Assembly (NCBI RefSeq): GCF_003052515.2
Contig: NZ_QARE02000002.1
Location: 1 to 64,000 of the forward strand
Direction of reading: 5' to 3'
From: Pseudomonas sp. RIT409
Lineage (GTDB): Bacteria > Pseudomonadota > Gammaproteobacteria > Pseudomonadales > Pseudomonadaceae
Length of the DNA stretch: 64,000 nt
Shown here: in pieces, positions 1 through 8,660 of the stretch
Position numbering within the stretch: position 1 is the stretch's first letter
Layout: every line of letters begins with the position of its first letter
The notes under the pieces: model-generated
What the model was told of the DNA's origin: nothing
The model's input: the letters and a program-made list of their open reading frames with translations, nothing else
Databases searched by the model: none
Translations under genes and position numbers: made by a program

Positions 1-519
1 CTGCGCTCCTGGGTACCACCGGCCACCCTGTGGATGACGGAGGTGGCCGTCAGCACACAGTTCGACAACCAGAATCGCAGCCCAGGCGAAAGCGTTCAGG
101 AAATCGGCGTCAACCAGTTGCGCAGCAGCGGGCTCTACGCCTATACGTCGATCAATGCGCCGCGCGGTCTGGACGAGCGGATCTATCACGTGTGGCGCCA
201 CAACGGCGAAGAGGTGGATCGAATTGCACTAGACATTCACGGTGGACGTAAGGAAGGCTACCGCGCGTGGACCCACAAACAGAATTTCCCACCGGATGTG
301 CTCGGTAAGTGGCAGGTGCGTGTGATGACGGAGGATGGCCAAATGATCGGCGTGTTGCGCTTTGAAGTGACCGATACGGATCAGCCTGCTGTTACGCGCA
401 AGAAGATCAAGCCTGCGGGTCTCAAGCCCGGCGCAGAGGAAACGGACTCATCCGGCGCAGGGCACAATGATGAAGATGCGCCAGCAGAGGGTTCATCTGA
501 CCCGGCAAAAACCAACTAA
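1..519 (+). CDS. DUF2914-domain membrane-linked protein, C-terminal part (partial)
   Basis: The reading frame is open from the first base, so the gene starts upstream of the window and only about 172 C-terminal residues are visible. The segment carrying YHVWRHNGEEV and the following GKWQVRVMTEDG resembles the DUF2914 domain, which is usually found at the C terminus of membrane proteins of unknown role. The last 40 residues are charged and low in complexity and look like a disordered tail. The gene ends 10 bases before the MCE-type transporter operon on the same strand and may be cotranscribed with it. No function is known to me. Confidence 0.7.
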   Translation: MRSWVPPATLWMTEVAVSTQFDNQNRSPGESVQEIGVNQLRSSGLYAYTSINAPRGLDERIYHVWRHNGEEVDRIALDIHGGRKEGYRAWTHKQNFPPDVLGKWQVRVMTEDGQMIGVLRFEVTDTDQPAVTRKKIKPAGLKPGAEETDSSGAGHNDEDAPAEGSSDPAKTN

Positions 520-529
520 GCTCGTGCCC

Positions 530-1699
530 ATGACCCCAACGATGAGCCTCGCCAACCGCTCGCCGAATGCGTGCGGCAGTGTCCGACTGGACACTTCGAC
601 ACATCCTGCACAAATGTGGATTGCCGGAGACTGGACGCTCGCCCATTATCACGACCTCAAGCGCCAGACCGATGCGCTGAGCGCTGCGTTCAGCCCTGCC
701 ACGCAGGTCGACATGGATGGGCTGGGCGCCTTGGATACGGCCGGGGCATCGCTGCTGGTGGAATTACTCGGTGCCCAGCGACTGAGACTGCTGGCCGTGC
801 AGGCGCCGAATCTGCCGGAATCCAGCCGTGCGTTGATGCAAACCATTCAGAGTGCGCTGTGCGACTACTGCCAGCCCGTGAAAGACCCAGAGGTGCCGGT
901 CGGTACGCAATTGCTGGCGCGGATCGGACGCGCGGTTGAAGTGGTATGGAACGACACCCTGCAATTGCTGGGCTTCATAGGGCTCATCCTGCAAAGCTTC
1001 GTCGCCACGATGCTGCGCCCAAGGCGCTGGCGTACCACATCCGTCATCGCTCACATCGAACAGATCGGTCTGGACGCGGCGCCCATCGTCGCGCTGCTCA
1101 CATTCATGGTGGGCGCGGTTGTCGCGTTTCTCGGCGCTACGGTGCTCAAGGCCTTCGGCGCAACGATCTTTACCGTCGACCTGATTGGCTTTTCTTTTTT
1201 GCGTGAGTTTGCCGTGTTGTTGACCGCCATCCTGCTCGCAGGCCGTACTGCCAGCGCCTTCACGGCACAGATCGGCTCAATGAAAGCCAACGAGGAACTG
1301 GATGCCTTGCGCACGCTGGGAATGAGCCCTACAGAAATGCTGGTACTTCCCCGCGTACTGGCGCTGCTGATCTCACTGCCGGTCCTGACGTTTCTGGCCA
1401 TGATGTGCGGCATCATCGGAGGCGGGGTGGTATGCGCGCTGTCCCTTGGCATTTCACCCGCGATGTTTCTGTCGTTGATGCAAGCGGACATCGGTGTGCA
1501 GCATTTTCTGGTAGGCATCGTCAAAGCGCCGATCTTCGCGTTCTTCATTGCCGCCATCGGCTGCCTGGAAGGCTTCAAAGTGGAAGGCAGCGCCGAATCG
1601 GTGGGCGCGCACACCACATCGGCCGTGGTGCAATCGATTTTCGTGGTCATTGTGCTGGACGCGTTGGCTGCGATGTTCTTCATGGAGATGGGCTGGTGA
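530..1699 (+). CDS. MlaE-family ABC transporter permease with N-terminal STAS domain
   Basis: This is a 389-residue inner-membrane permease of the MlaE/YrbE family, which moves phospholipids or other hydrophobic molecules between membranes together with an ATPase and an MCE protein. Residues up to about 110 look like a STAS domain (GALDTAGASLLVELL), the role played by the separate protein MlaB in E. coli. The rest is the hydrophobic MlaE core, including FLREFAVLLTAILLAGRTAS and the EELDALRTLGMSP loop. The ATG at 530 is preferred because an earlier in-frame ATG at 467 lies inside the upstream gene; 542 is an alternative. The stop overlaps the start of the ATPase gene. Confidence 0.88.
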   Translation: MTPTMSLANRSPNACGSVRLDTSTHPAQMWIAGDWTLAHYHDLKRQTDALSAAFSPATQVDMDGLGALDTAGASLLVELLGAQRLRLLAVQAPNLPESSRALMQTIQSALCDYCQPVKDPEVPVGTQLLARIGRAVEVVWNDTLQLLGFIGLILQSFVATMLRPRRWRTTSVIAHIEQIGLDAAPIVALLTFMVGAVVAFLGATVLKAFGATIFTVDLIGFSFLREFAVLLTAILLAGRTASAFTAQIGSMKANEELDALRTLGMSPTEMLVLPRVLALLISLPVLTFLAMMCGIIGGGVVCALSLGISPAMFLSLMQADIGVQHFLVGIVKAPIFAFFIAAIGCLEGFKVEGSAESVGAHTTSAVVQSIFVVIVLDALAAMFFMEMGW

Positions 1700-2502
1700 C
1701 CCGACGTTGCGTTCAACCCAATGAAACAGTGATTCAGGTTCGAGGCCTGTGCAACCGCTTCGGTCCCCAGGTCGTGCATCACAACCTCGACCTGGACCTG
1801 TATCGTGGCGAAATTCTCGCGGTGGTCGGCGGTTCGGGGAGCGGCAAGTCTGTTCTGTTGCGTAGCATCGTCGGCTTGCAAAGGCCTGCAGAGGGCAATG
1901 TTCAGGTGCTCGGGAAGGACCTGCTGAATCTGCCAGATAAAGAGCGCTCATTGGTCGAACGGCGTTTTGGTGTGCTGTTTCAGAAGGGGGCTTTGTTCTC
2001 CTCGCTGACGATCACGGAAAACGTGGCGCTGCCCTTGATCGAACATGCCGGTTTGAGCCGAGAAGAGGCGGAGCACCTGGCCGGAATCAAAATGGCGCTT
2101 TCCGGGCTTCCGTTGTCGGCGGCCCACAAATACCCCGCCTCGCTTTCCGGCGGGATGATCAAGCGCGCAGCACTGGCTCGAGCGCTGGCGCTGGACCCGG
2201 ACATTCTGTTTCTCGATGAACCCACGGCGGGCCTCGACCCGATTGGCGCCGGGGCGTTCGATCAACTGATCCTGACCCTGCGCGACGCGCTCGGCCTGAG
2301 TGTGTTCATGGTGACCCACGATCTGGACACGCTTTACACGATCACCGATCGCGTCGCCGTGCTCGCGCGAAAGCGTGTTTTGGTGGCCGACAGCATCGAC
2401 AAGGTCTCGGCCTACAAGGACGACTGGATTCACGAATACTTTCATGGCCCGCGTGGCCGCTCGGCCTACGCTGCAGCTACTCACCCTCACGAGGTCTCAT
2501 GA
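1696..2502 (+). CDS. MlaF-type ABC transporter ATP-binding protein
   Basis: This 268-residue ATPase shows Walker A GGSGSGKS, the signature SLSGGMIKRAALARA, Walker B DILFLDEP and the H-loop MVTHD. Signature sequences with M-I/V-K in place of the usual Q-R are typical of the MlaF/Ttg2A group. It should energise the permease encoded just upstream. The start is taken as the GTG at 1696, which overlaps the preceding stop as GTGA; longer in-frame starts lie inside the permease gene. The stop overlaps the next start as ATGA, so translation of the operon is probably coupled. Confidence 0.9.
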   Translation: MTRRCVQPNETVIQVRGLCNRFGPQVVHHNLDLDLYRGEILAVVGGSGSGKSVLLRSIVGLQRPAEGNVQVLGKDLLNLPDKERSLVERRFGVLFQKGALFSSLTITENVALPLIEHAGLSREEAEHLAGIKMALSGLPLSAAHKYPASLSGGMIKRAALARALALDPDILFLDEPTAGLDPIGAGAFDQLILTLRDALGLSVFMVTHDLDTLYTITDRVAVLARKRVLVADSIDKVSAYKDDWIHEYFHGPRGRSAYAAATHPHEVS

Positions 2503-3440
2503 TGGAAACCCGCGCCCATCACGTCTTGATCGGCCTGTTCACGGTGATCGCGGTCGCCGCCGCGTTACTGTTCGGCCTGTGGCTGGCGAAGTCCAGCATC
2601 GACACCGCATTCAAGGACTACCAAGTGGTGTTCAACGAGGCGGTGACGGGGCTGTCCCGTGGCAGCCCTGTTCAATACAACGGCATCAAGGTCGGGGATG
2701 TCGTCAACCTTCGCCTCGACCCACAGGACCCACGCCGGGTGCTGGCCCAGATTCGCGTCGCCGGCGAGACCCCGATCAAACGCGACACTTTCGCCAAACT
2801 GGCCCTGGCCGGGATTACGGGCACATCGATCATCCAACTCAGTGGCGGCACGCCTCAGAGCCAGCCGCTCAAAAGCGATGATGGCAGCCTGCCGGAAATC
2901 ATCGCATCGCCTTCACCTATCTCGCGGCTGCTCAACGACAGCAACGATCTGCTGACCGGGATCAACTCGCTGCTTCACAACGCCAATGAACTGCTGTCGT
3001 CCAAAAACGTAGTGGCCTTGAGCAATACCTTGGGTCACCTGGAGCAGACCACTGCGGTGATCGCCGAACAGCGCGACGACATTCGTCAGACGCTCAAGCA
3101 GCTGTTGGCGTTGAGCAAACAGGCCAGCAGCACCCTCGACCAGACCTCAACAGCGATGCGCAACGCCAACGTGCTGTTCACGGTGGACGGCAAGCAGGCG
3201 ATCGCCACCGGCCAGGCGGCCATGGTGTCGTTGCAGGAAAGTACCGACACGATCAACCGGCTGATCAGAGCCAACAAAGACTCGGTCGACGGTGGGCTGC
3301 AAGGCCTGAGCGAGTTGGGCCCGGCGATCCGCGAACTGCGTGAAACACTGGCGTCGCTCAAGACCATTTCCCGCGGCTTGAACGCCAACCCCAGCGGCTA
3401 CCTGCTCGGTAGCGACAAGAATAAGGAGTTCGAGCCATGA
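2499..3440 (+). CDS. MCE-family (MlaD-like) substrate-binding protein
   Basis: This 313-residue protein has an N-terminal membrane anchor (about residues 9-29) followed by one MCE domain, seen in GLSRGSPVQYNGIKVGDV and AGITGTSIIQLSGG. After the domain comes a long helical segment (about residues 150-300) rich in Q, T, S and L. MCE proteins sit in the periplasm, bind lipids and connect the inner-membrane ABC complex with an outer-membrane partner. The long helical tail suggests a PqiB- or Mce-like tube rather than the short E. coli MlaD. Start ATG at 2499 overlaps the ATPase stop. Confidence 0.88.
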   Translation: MMETRAHHVLIGLFTVIAVAAALLFGLWLAKSSIDTAFKDYQVVFNEAVTGLSRGSPVQYNGIKVGDVVNLRLDPQDPRRVLAQIRVAGETPIKRDTFAKLALAGITGTSIIQLSGGTPQSQPLKSDDGSLPEIIASPSPISRLLNDSNDLLTGINSLLHNANELLSSKNVVALSNTLGHLEQTTAVIAEQRDDIRQTLKQLLALSKQASSTLDQTSTAMRNANVLFTVDGKQAIATGQAAMVSLQESTDTINRLIRANKDSVDGGLQGLSELGPAIRELRETLASLKTISRGLNANPSGYLLGSDKNKEFEP

Positions 3441-4075
3441 GGCTTGCACGTCAGTTCCTCACCCGCTCATTGCTGACAAGCGCACTGATGGCCATAGCCG
3501 CCTGTTCGATTCTGCCCAAGCAAGAGCCTTCCGATGTCTATCGCCTACCCACCACCTTGGCCGCCAGCAAAGCGACGACGCCGGTGGCCTGGTCGTTACG
3601 CGTGGCGCGGCCCAAGGCCAGCGAAACCCTGGACAGCGCGCGCATTGCAGTCATTCCACAGGGGGACGTGCTGAGTAGCTACAAAGGTGCGCGCTGGAGT
3701 GATCCTGCGCCAGCGCTGCTGCGTAACCGGTTGGCTGACGCTTTTTACCGTGATGGTCGTGTGCAGTCGATCAGCACCGACGACAGCAATCTGCAGGCGG
3801 ATTTCGAGCTGGGGGGCGAGCTACAGGCGTTTCAGAGCGAGTACCGGGGGCAGGCCATTGAAGTGGTGATTCGTCTCGACGCGCGGCTGGCGGACGACCG
3901 CCAGCGGATCATCGCCAGCCGCCGTTTCGAGGTCCACCAACCCGTGGCCGACAAGCAGGTCTCAGCCGTTGTGGCCAGCTTCGGTCAAGCCAGCGATGCG
4001 CTGACCGCCCAAGTGATGCAGTGGACCGTCGAGCAGGGCCAGAAGCATTACACCGCCGAGCCGAAGAACCAATAA
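3437..4075 (+). CDS. ABC-type transport auxiliary lipoprotein (PqiC/DUF330-like)
   Basis: This 212-residue protein begins with a lipoprotein signal ending in the lipobox AIAAC (Cys at residue 23). The remainder, with YRLP near the mature N terminus and PALLRNRLADAF further on, matches the PqiC/ABC-type transport auxiliary family of outer-membrane lipoproteins that partner MCE systems. The start overlaps the MCE gene stop by four bases, making it the last gene of a compact operon of permease, ATPase, MCE protein and lipoprotein. Its final 28 bases overlap the 3' end of the convergent membrane-protein gene. Confidence 0.85.
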   Translation: MRLARQFLTRSLLTSALMAIAACSILPKQEPSDVYRLPTTLAASKATTPVAWSLRVARPKASETLDSARIAVIPQGDVLSSYKGARWSDPAPALLRNRLADAFYRDGRVQSISTDDSNLQADFELGGELQAFQSEYRGQAIEVVIRLDARLADDRQRIIASRRFEVHQPVADKQVSAVVASFGQASDALTAQVMQWTVEQGQKHYTAEPKNQ

Positions 4076-5286
4076 CACACCGCAATGGCGGCGATCACGC
4101 CTGATAACTCGGCCAGCAGCGCGCACCCGACCGCATGACGCGCGCGCTGAATGCCTACGGCCCCAAAATAAACGGCTAACACATAGAATGTGGTTTCGGT
4201 GCTTCCCTGAATGGTCGCAGCCACCAAAGCAGGGAAGCTGTCGACGCCCTGAGTTTTCATGGTCTCGATCAGCATCGCTCGAGCGGCACTGCCGGAAAAC
4301 GGCTTGACCAGCGCCGTGGGCAATGCGTCGACGAATCGGGTGTCCAGGCCCGCCCATTGGATGGCGTGGCGAATCCCCTCAAGGATCAGGTCCAGAGCGC
4401 CCGAAGCCCGCAAAACACCGACAGCGCAGAGCATCGCCACCAGGTACGGCAGCAGGTTCTTCGCCACATCGAAGCCTTCTTTGGCGCCCTCGACAAAAGT
4501 CTCGTACACCTTGACCCTGCGCAGCGCACCCACCAGCAGAAAAACCATGATGATGCCGAACAGTGTGACGTTACCCAGAATGGACGACAGGCTCGACAGC
4601 GCCGCCGCGGACAGCCCGGCGAGGATGGCCATGAATCCGCCAAGCAGCAGCGCGCCGGGGACCAGATAGGCGAGCACCACAGGGTCCCATAACCGCAGAC
4701 GCTGCATGAACGCTACCGACAACAGGCCCACCAGCGTGGAAGCACTCGTGGCCAGGAGGATCGGCAGGAAAACCATGGTCGGATCGACCGCACCTTGTTG
4801 CGCGCGGTACATGAAAATCGTCACAGGCAACAAGGTCAGCGATGAAGCGTTGAGCACCAAAAACAGGATCTGCGCATTGCTGGCAATCGTTTGGCTGGGG
4901 TTGAGCTCCTGCAGCGAGCGCATGGCTTTCAGGCCTATGGGCGTGGCGGCGTTGTCCAAACCCAAGGCGTTGGCCGCAAAATTGAGCGTGATCAGCCCCA
5001 ACGCGGGGTGCCCGCGAGGGACTTCAGGCATCAGGCGGTGGAACAGCGGCGCAAGTGCTTTGCCGAGCCAGTCGACGATTCCGGCCTTTTCAGCGATGTT
5101 GAGAAAGCCCAACCACAACGTCAGCGTACCGAACAGCAGCACCATGACTTCCACTGACAGCTTGGCCATGGCGAAAATGCTTTCGACCATCGCAGCAAAC
5201 ACCCCGGCATTGCCGCCCACCAGCCACTGCGCCAGCGCGGAAACTGCCGCGACCACGAAAAAGCCAAGCCACAGGCCATTGAGCAT
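4048..5286 (-). CDS. Nucleoside-recognition (Gate) domain membrane protein, SpmA-SpmB fusion type
   Basis: This 412-residue polytopic inner-membrane protein carries two Gate/nucleoside-recognition domains in tandem: the first half contains LITLNFAANALGLDNAATP, the second contains ALVKPFSGSAARAMLIETM. The two halves correspond to the spore maturation proteins SpmA and SpmB, which are fused in many non-spore-forming proteobacteria. The substrate is unknown. A purine-rich ribosome site (GAGGGGG) precedes the ATG at 5286. The gene converges on the MCE operon and shares 28 bases with the last gene of that operon. Confidence 0.85.
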   Translation of the reverse strand: MLNGLWLGFFVVAAVSALAQWLVGGNAGVFAAMVESIFAMAKLSVEVMVLLFGTLTLWLGFLNIAEKAGIVDWLGKALAPLFHRLMPEVPRGHPALGLITLNFAANALGLDNAATPIGLKAMRSLQELNPSQTIASNAQILFLVLNASSLTLLPVTIFMYRAQQGAVDPTMVFLPILLATSASTLVGLLSVAFMQRLRLWDPVVLAYLVPGALLLGGFMAILAGLSAAALSSLSSILGNVTLFGIIMVFLLVGALRRVKVYETFVEGAKEGFDVAKNLLPYLVAMLCAVGVLRASGALDLILEGIRHAIQWAGLDTRFVDALPTALVKPFSGSAARAMLIETMKTQGVDSFPALVAATIQGSTETTFYVLAVYFGAVGIQRARHAVGCALLAELSGVIAAIAVCYWFFGSAV

Positions 5287-5337
5287 CAGTACACCCCCTC
5301 ACACGATGCGGGGATGATAGCGGCGCAGGACGAAACA

Positions 5338-5362
5338 ACAAACCCCGGACACGCCGGGGTCT
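5338..5362 (-). terminator. Rho-independent terminator after gltP
   Basis: On the minus strand a 7-bp stem ACCCCGG/CCGGGGT with a short loop is followed by TTGTTGTTT. It lies about 20 bases beyond the gltP stop codon and fits an intrinsic terminator for that gene. Confidence 0.6.
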
Positions 5363-5380
5363 GACTTCAAGCGAGACGGG

Positions 5381-6712
5381 TCACTCGACGACCGACTGAC
5401 GCGTCGGCGAGGCCTCCTTGCTGCGCCAATGGGGCAGGGAGTTCCAGTAGCGCTGGCCCTTGGCGTCGTCATACATGCCTTCCCAACGGGCGATCACCAG
5501 CACTGCCAGGGCGTTGCCGATCACGTTGAGTGCGGTGCGCGCCATGTCCATGATGCGGTCGACACCGGCAATGAACGCCAGGCCTTCCAATGGAATGCCT
5601 ACACTGCCCAGGGTCGCCAGCAGCACGACGAATGAGACACCCGGTACGCCAGCAATGCCCTTGGAGGTGACCATCAGGGTCAAGACCAGCATCAACTGCT
5701 GGCCGATCGACAGATCGATACCGTATAGCTGAGCGATGAACAGCGCAGCAATGCTCTGGTAGAGGGTCGATCCGTCGAGATTGAATGAATAGCCTGTCGG
5801 CACCACGAAGCTGCTGATGGCTTTGGGAGCGCCATAGGCTTCCATCTTCTCGATCACACGCGGCAGTACCGTTTCGGAACTCGCCGTGGAATACGCCAGC
5901 ACCAGCTCATCCTTGAAGATACGCATGAGCTTGACCACCGAGAAACCGAACAGGCGGGCGACCAGCCCCAGCACCACGAATGCAAAAAAGGCGATGGCCA
6001 CGTAAACCAGAATGACCAGTTTCGCCAAAGGCAGCAGCGAAGCGAAGCCGAAGTTGGCAACCGTCACGGCGATCAGCGCGAATACGCCGATGGGGGCGTA
6101 GTTCATGATCATGTGTGTGACCTTGAACATCGTCTCGGAAACGCCTTGGAACACTTTGACCAATGGCTCGCGAACCTCAGCGTTCAGGCTGGACAGCCCG
6201 AGGCCGAAAAACACCGAGAAGAAAATGATCGGCAGCATGTCGCCGCGGCTGATGGCGGCGAAAATATTGGACGGGATCAGATTCAGAATCGTCGCAATGA
6301 ACGCATGATCATGCTGCACTTCCGCCGTGGTTTTCTCGTACTGGGAGATATCCACAGTGCCCAGCGTGCTCATGTCGATGCCAGTGCCGGGATGAAAGAG
6401 ATTGGCCAGCACCAATCCGACCACGATGGCCAGGGTGGTGACCACTTCGAAGTAAATGATCGTCTTGAGGCCGATGCGGCCCAGCTTTTTTGCATCGCCC
6501 ACCCCCGCAATACCCACCACGAGCGAGGAGATGACGATCGGGATGACGATCATTTTGATCAGACGGATGAAGATATCCCCGGCAGGTTGAAGGATATTGC
6601 TGATCCACCAGGCCTTGTCGGCGCTGAAATGGTTGAGCAGGGCGCCTAGGAGAATGCCCAGCACCAGACCGATCAGAATCTGCCAGGCCAGGCTCAGTTT
6701 TGCCTTCTTCAT
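5381..6712 (-). CDS. gltP: Proton/glutamate-aspartate symporter GltP
   Basis: This 443-residue member of the dicarboxylate/amino acid:cation symporter family (SLC1/DAACS) imports glutamate and aspartate across the inner membrane. Family hallmarks are the serine-rich hairpin AYSTASSETVLPRV, the TM7 motif FNLDGSTLYQ and the second hairpin TSKGIAGVPGVSFVVL. The N-terminal IRLIKMIVIPIVISSLV is also typical. DctA-type C4-dicarboxylate carriers are related, but the sequence reads closer to GltP and sits at the locus where gltP lies in Pseudomonas. The start at 6712 has AAAGGTAA upstream. It is transcribed alone with its own terminator. Confidence 0.88.
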   Translation of the reverse strand: MKKAKLSLAWQILIGLVLGILLGALLNHFSADKAWWISNILQPAGDIFIRLIKMIVIPIVISSLVVGIAGVGDAKKLGRIGLKTIIYFEVVTTLAIVVGLVLANLFHPGTGIDMSTLGTVDISQYEKTTAEVQHDHAFIATILNLIPSNIFAAISRGDMLPIIFFSVFFGLGLSSLNAEVREPLVKVFQGVSETMFKVTHMIMNYAPIGVFALIAVTVANFGFASLLPLAKLVILVYVAIAFFAFVVLGLVARLFGFSVVKLMRIFKDELVLAYSTASSETVLPRVIEKMEAYGAPKAISSFVVPTGYSFNLDGSTLYQSIAALFIAQLYGIDLSIGQQLMLVLTLMVTSKGIAGVPGVSFVVLLATLGSVGIPLEGLAFIAGVDRIMDMARTALNVIGNALAVLVIARWEGMYDDAKGQRYWNSLPHWRSKEASPTRQSVVE

Positions 6713-7421
6713 GTCATTACCTTTGTTGCGGTTGGCATGGACAGTTCATGACGCCACAGTGGCTTGCACGAAGCTCTGCGCACTGCGGACACCCCGCCCT
6801 GTCCAGAAGGTCTCTGCAAAGAGCGTCCATGCGCTCAGCAGGCGGAAAAAGGGCGCAACTATTCCCATCCACTGGACCGACGTCTAATGCCGTAAGTGAC
6901 TGACCCATGCAGCATCGGCATTAGAAAAATCAATGAGTTAGCGAAAGCGACGTCTCGCGGGGCAACCGCCAGCGGGGCTTTTTGTGCTGAGAAGTGGCTA
7001 AAATGTCGCCTGTAGCGTTACTGAACATTCGCTCAGCGAAGAGTGAGGAGGTAGGGGTGGAGGCCTGATTCTTCCCGCGGATGGGGAAATTTTTCTCGAT
7101 GTACGGTCAGGTCACCGGAGCGGTCAACGCCTGAACGGCGCACGGCCGCCTCTCGACTCAAGGTCATTTAGCGCCCGAATCGAATTGAGCGAATTAAAAA
7201 CAATTTGCGCGTCGCAAGCCCATGATCAGATTTGATCCGACAATGGACTTGCGTTGCGGCTTCCTGACCCGGCCCACGCGTGAGAACACTCCCTGTGTAC
7301 TTGGGTCGCTGCAACCACTCCTTTGGTCAGAACGTCCCGGCCCCTTGGTCACGCGCAAACCCTCCTCGGGCTGCGCGGTGTTCAGGGAGACCCTTCATGG
7401 TCCGATCTCCCGTCATCTGAA
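6713..7421. other. 709-base stretch without a recognised gene
   Basis: The region between the gltP start and the stop of the Ivy-like gene must contain the gltP promoter on its left side. I found no convincing ORF: short frames lack ribosome sites and family resemblance. At 6957-6983 the heptamer GCGGGGC occurs twice in direct orientation, and the second copy is followed by TTTTT; this is terminator-like in composition but does not form a proper long hairpin. An unannotated small RNA is possible but not shown. Confidence 0.5.
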
Positions 7422-7889
7422 TCAGTACCAGTTCGGGTCTTTCTTCAGCTGTTCCCGTAAAAGACCCTGCATCCCCTCGTCGGGCTTGCCGAGAAACCGG
7501 TAATCGGCATGCCGTGTAGGGGACTTGTCGGCAGGCAGCCCCGCCGGGACCTCTACCAACATTGCGTATGCGTGCGACTTATCCAGGCTGAAGGCGACGA
7601 TAAGCCGCTTCTGGATACAGGTATCCTGGGTTTCGCAAAGGGGACCGACGAGATACTTGTCCCCATCCTCCGTTACGGCATTCATCTGGTCGGATGAGCC
7701 GGACAGATTGATCACCCAATCGGGCAAGCGCTCTTCCTTTTTCACAACGCTCGACCACGTTTGCCGATACTCAGGGTCGGAGCTGAGAAGCTCATTGACC
7801 CTGGCCTGGCCGTCATTTGCGGCCATCACCGTAGCGCTGGCGCTTGTCAGCAGCGCCAGCGTCAGTGCATGGAAGTGTCTGCCACCCAT
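7422..7889 (-). CDS. Ivy-family (inhibitor of vertebrate lysozyme) periplasmic protein
   Basis: This 155-residue protein has an N-terminal signal peptide (cleavage near residue 24) and the Ivy fold region with the cysteine loop after YLVGPLC and the later strand VAFSLDKSHAYAMLVEVP. Ivy proteins block C-type lysozymes and restrain lytic transglycosylases in the periplasm. The inhibitory loop is normally CKPHDC, with an active histidine; here C85 and C91 enclose ETQDT, so the loop is one residue longer and has no histidine. That matches a second, divergent Ivy paralogue (Ivyp2-like) known in Pseudomonas rather than the lysozyme-blocking form. It follows the DUF1328 gene by only 4 bases. Confidence 0.8.
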   Translation of the reverse strand: MGGRHFHALTLALLTSASATVMAANDGQARVNELLSSDPEYRQTWSSVVKKEERLPDWVINLSGSSDQMNAVTEDGDKYLVGPLCETQDTCIQKRLIVAFSLDKSHAYAMLVEVPAGLPADKSPTRHADYRFLGKPDEGMQGLLREQLKKDPNWY

Positions 7890-7893
7890 GCGG

Positions 7894-8133
<240 letters not shown>

Positions 8134-8148
8134 TCACCGCCGCAGCGG

Positions 8149-8433
8149 TCAGAAAACCCAACTCTGTTGGCGCGGCGCTTGATCAACGGACGCCGCAGTG
8201 CCTTCAACCGACTGGAAGCTCAATCCCACATCTGTCGCTTTGAGCGCGCTCGCCTTGGCGAATGGCGCGCTGTGAACGGAGAGCGTTGAATGTGGAGCGA
8301 CGTCCTGCTTTTGAGTCCAGTGAGCGAACTGTTGAACAATGATCAGGGTGATGAGCAACGCCAAGCTGGCGAACAAGCTCTGCTGAATATGCAGAGGGGA
8401 GATACGCAGGGCGGCAAGGCGTTGAGTGTTCAT
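8149..8433 (-). CDS. Hypothetical 94-residue single-pass membrane protein
   Basis: The protein has one clear hydrophobic segment (about residues 18-38, SLFASLALLITLIIVQQF) and a polar C-terminal half, suggesting a single-pass inner-membrane protein. GGAGC lies upstream of the ATG. I recognise no family. It sits between the DUF1328/Ivy pair and the BON-domain gene, all on the minus strand and probably stress-related by association. Confidence 0.55.
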   Translation of the reverse strand: MNTQRLAALRISPLHIQQSLFASLALLITLIIVQQFAHWTQKQDVAPHSTLSVHSAPFAKASALKATDVGLSFQSVEGTAASVDQAPRQQSWVF

Positions 8434-8582
8434 TGATTCAGCTCCGGAAAATCTTGTCGGTCGTTGATAAAGACCTTGTTAGCGGAGGTATTGCAGCCTG
8501 TGTGCCAGATTTCAATGCCAGGTAAATACGTTATAAATCAATAGGTTATTAAACTTCTCATCAACCATCGGGCACGCAAGGT

Positions 8583-8608
8583 GCACGATCGAAGGTTTGG
8601 GATCGTGC
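8583..8608. terminator. Hairpin downstream of the BON-domain gene
   Basis: A perfect 8-bp inverted repeat, GCACGATC (8583-8590) and GATCGTGC (8601-8608), lies about 55 bases beyond the stop of the BON-domain gene on the minus strand. There is no T-run, so it may be a weak terminator or a 3' stabilising structure rather than a classical intrinsic terminator. Confidence 0.35.
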
Positions 8609-8660
8609 GTAATGCACGACCCAGAGGAACGGAGCGTCTGCGTGATCAGGGACGTCGCAT

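Noticed and set aside
1051..1881. A 276-codon minus-strand frame over the MlaE-like permease
   Set aside because: The translation is low-complexity Ala/Thr/Ser shadow sequence, and the plus-strand permease has clear family motifs and coupled neighbours.
8434..8660. A coding gene between the 94-residue membrane protein and the BON-domain gene
   Set aside because: Short plus-strand frames here lack ribosome sites and similarity; the interval is better explained by a promoter and the hairpin at 8583-8608.
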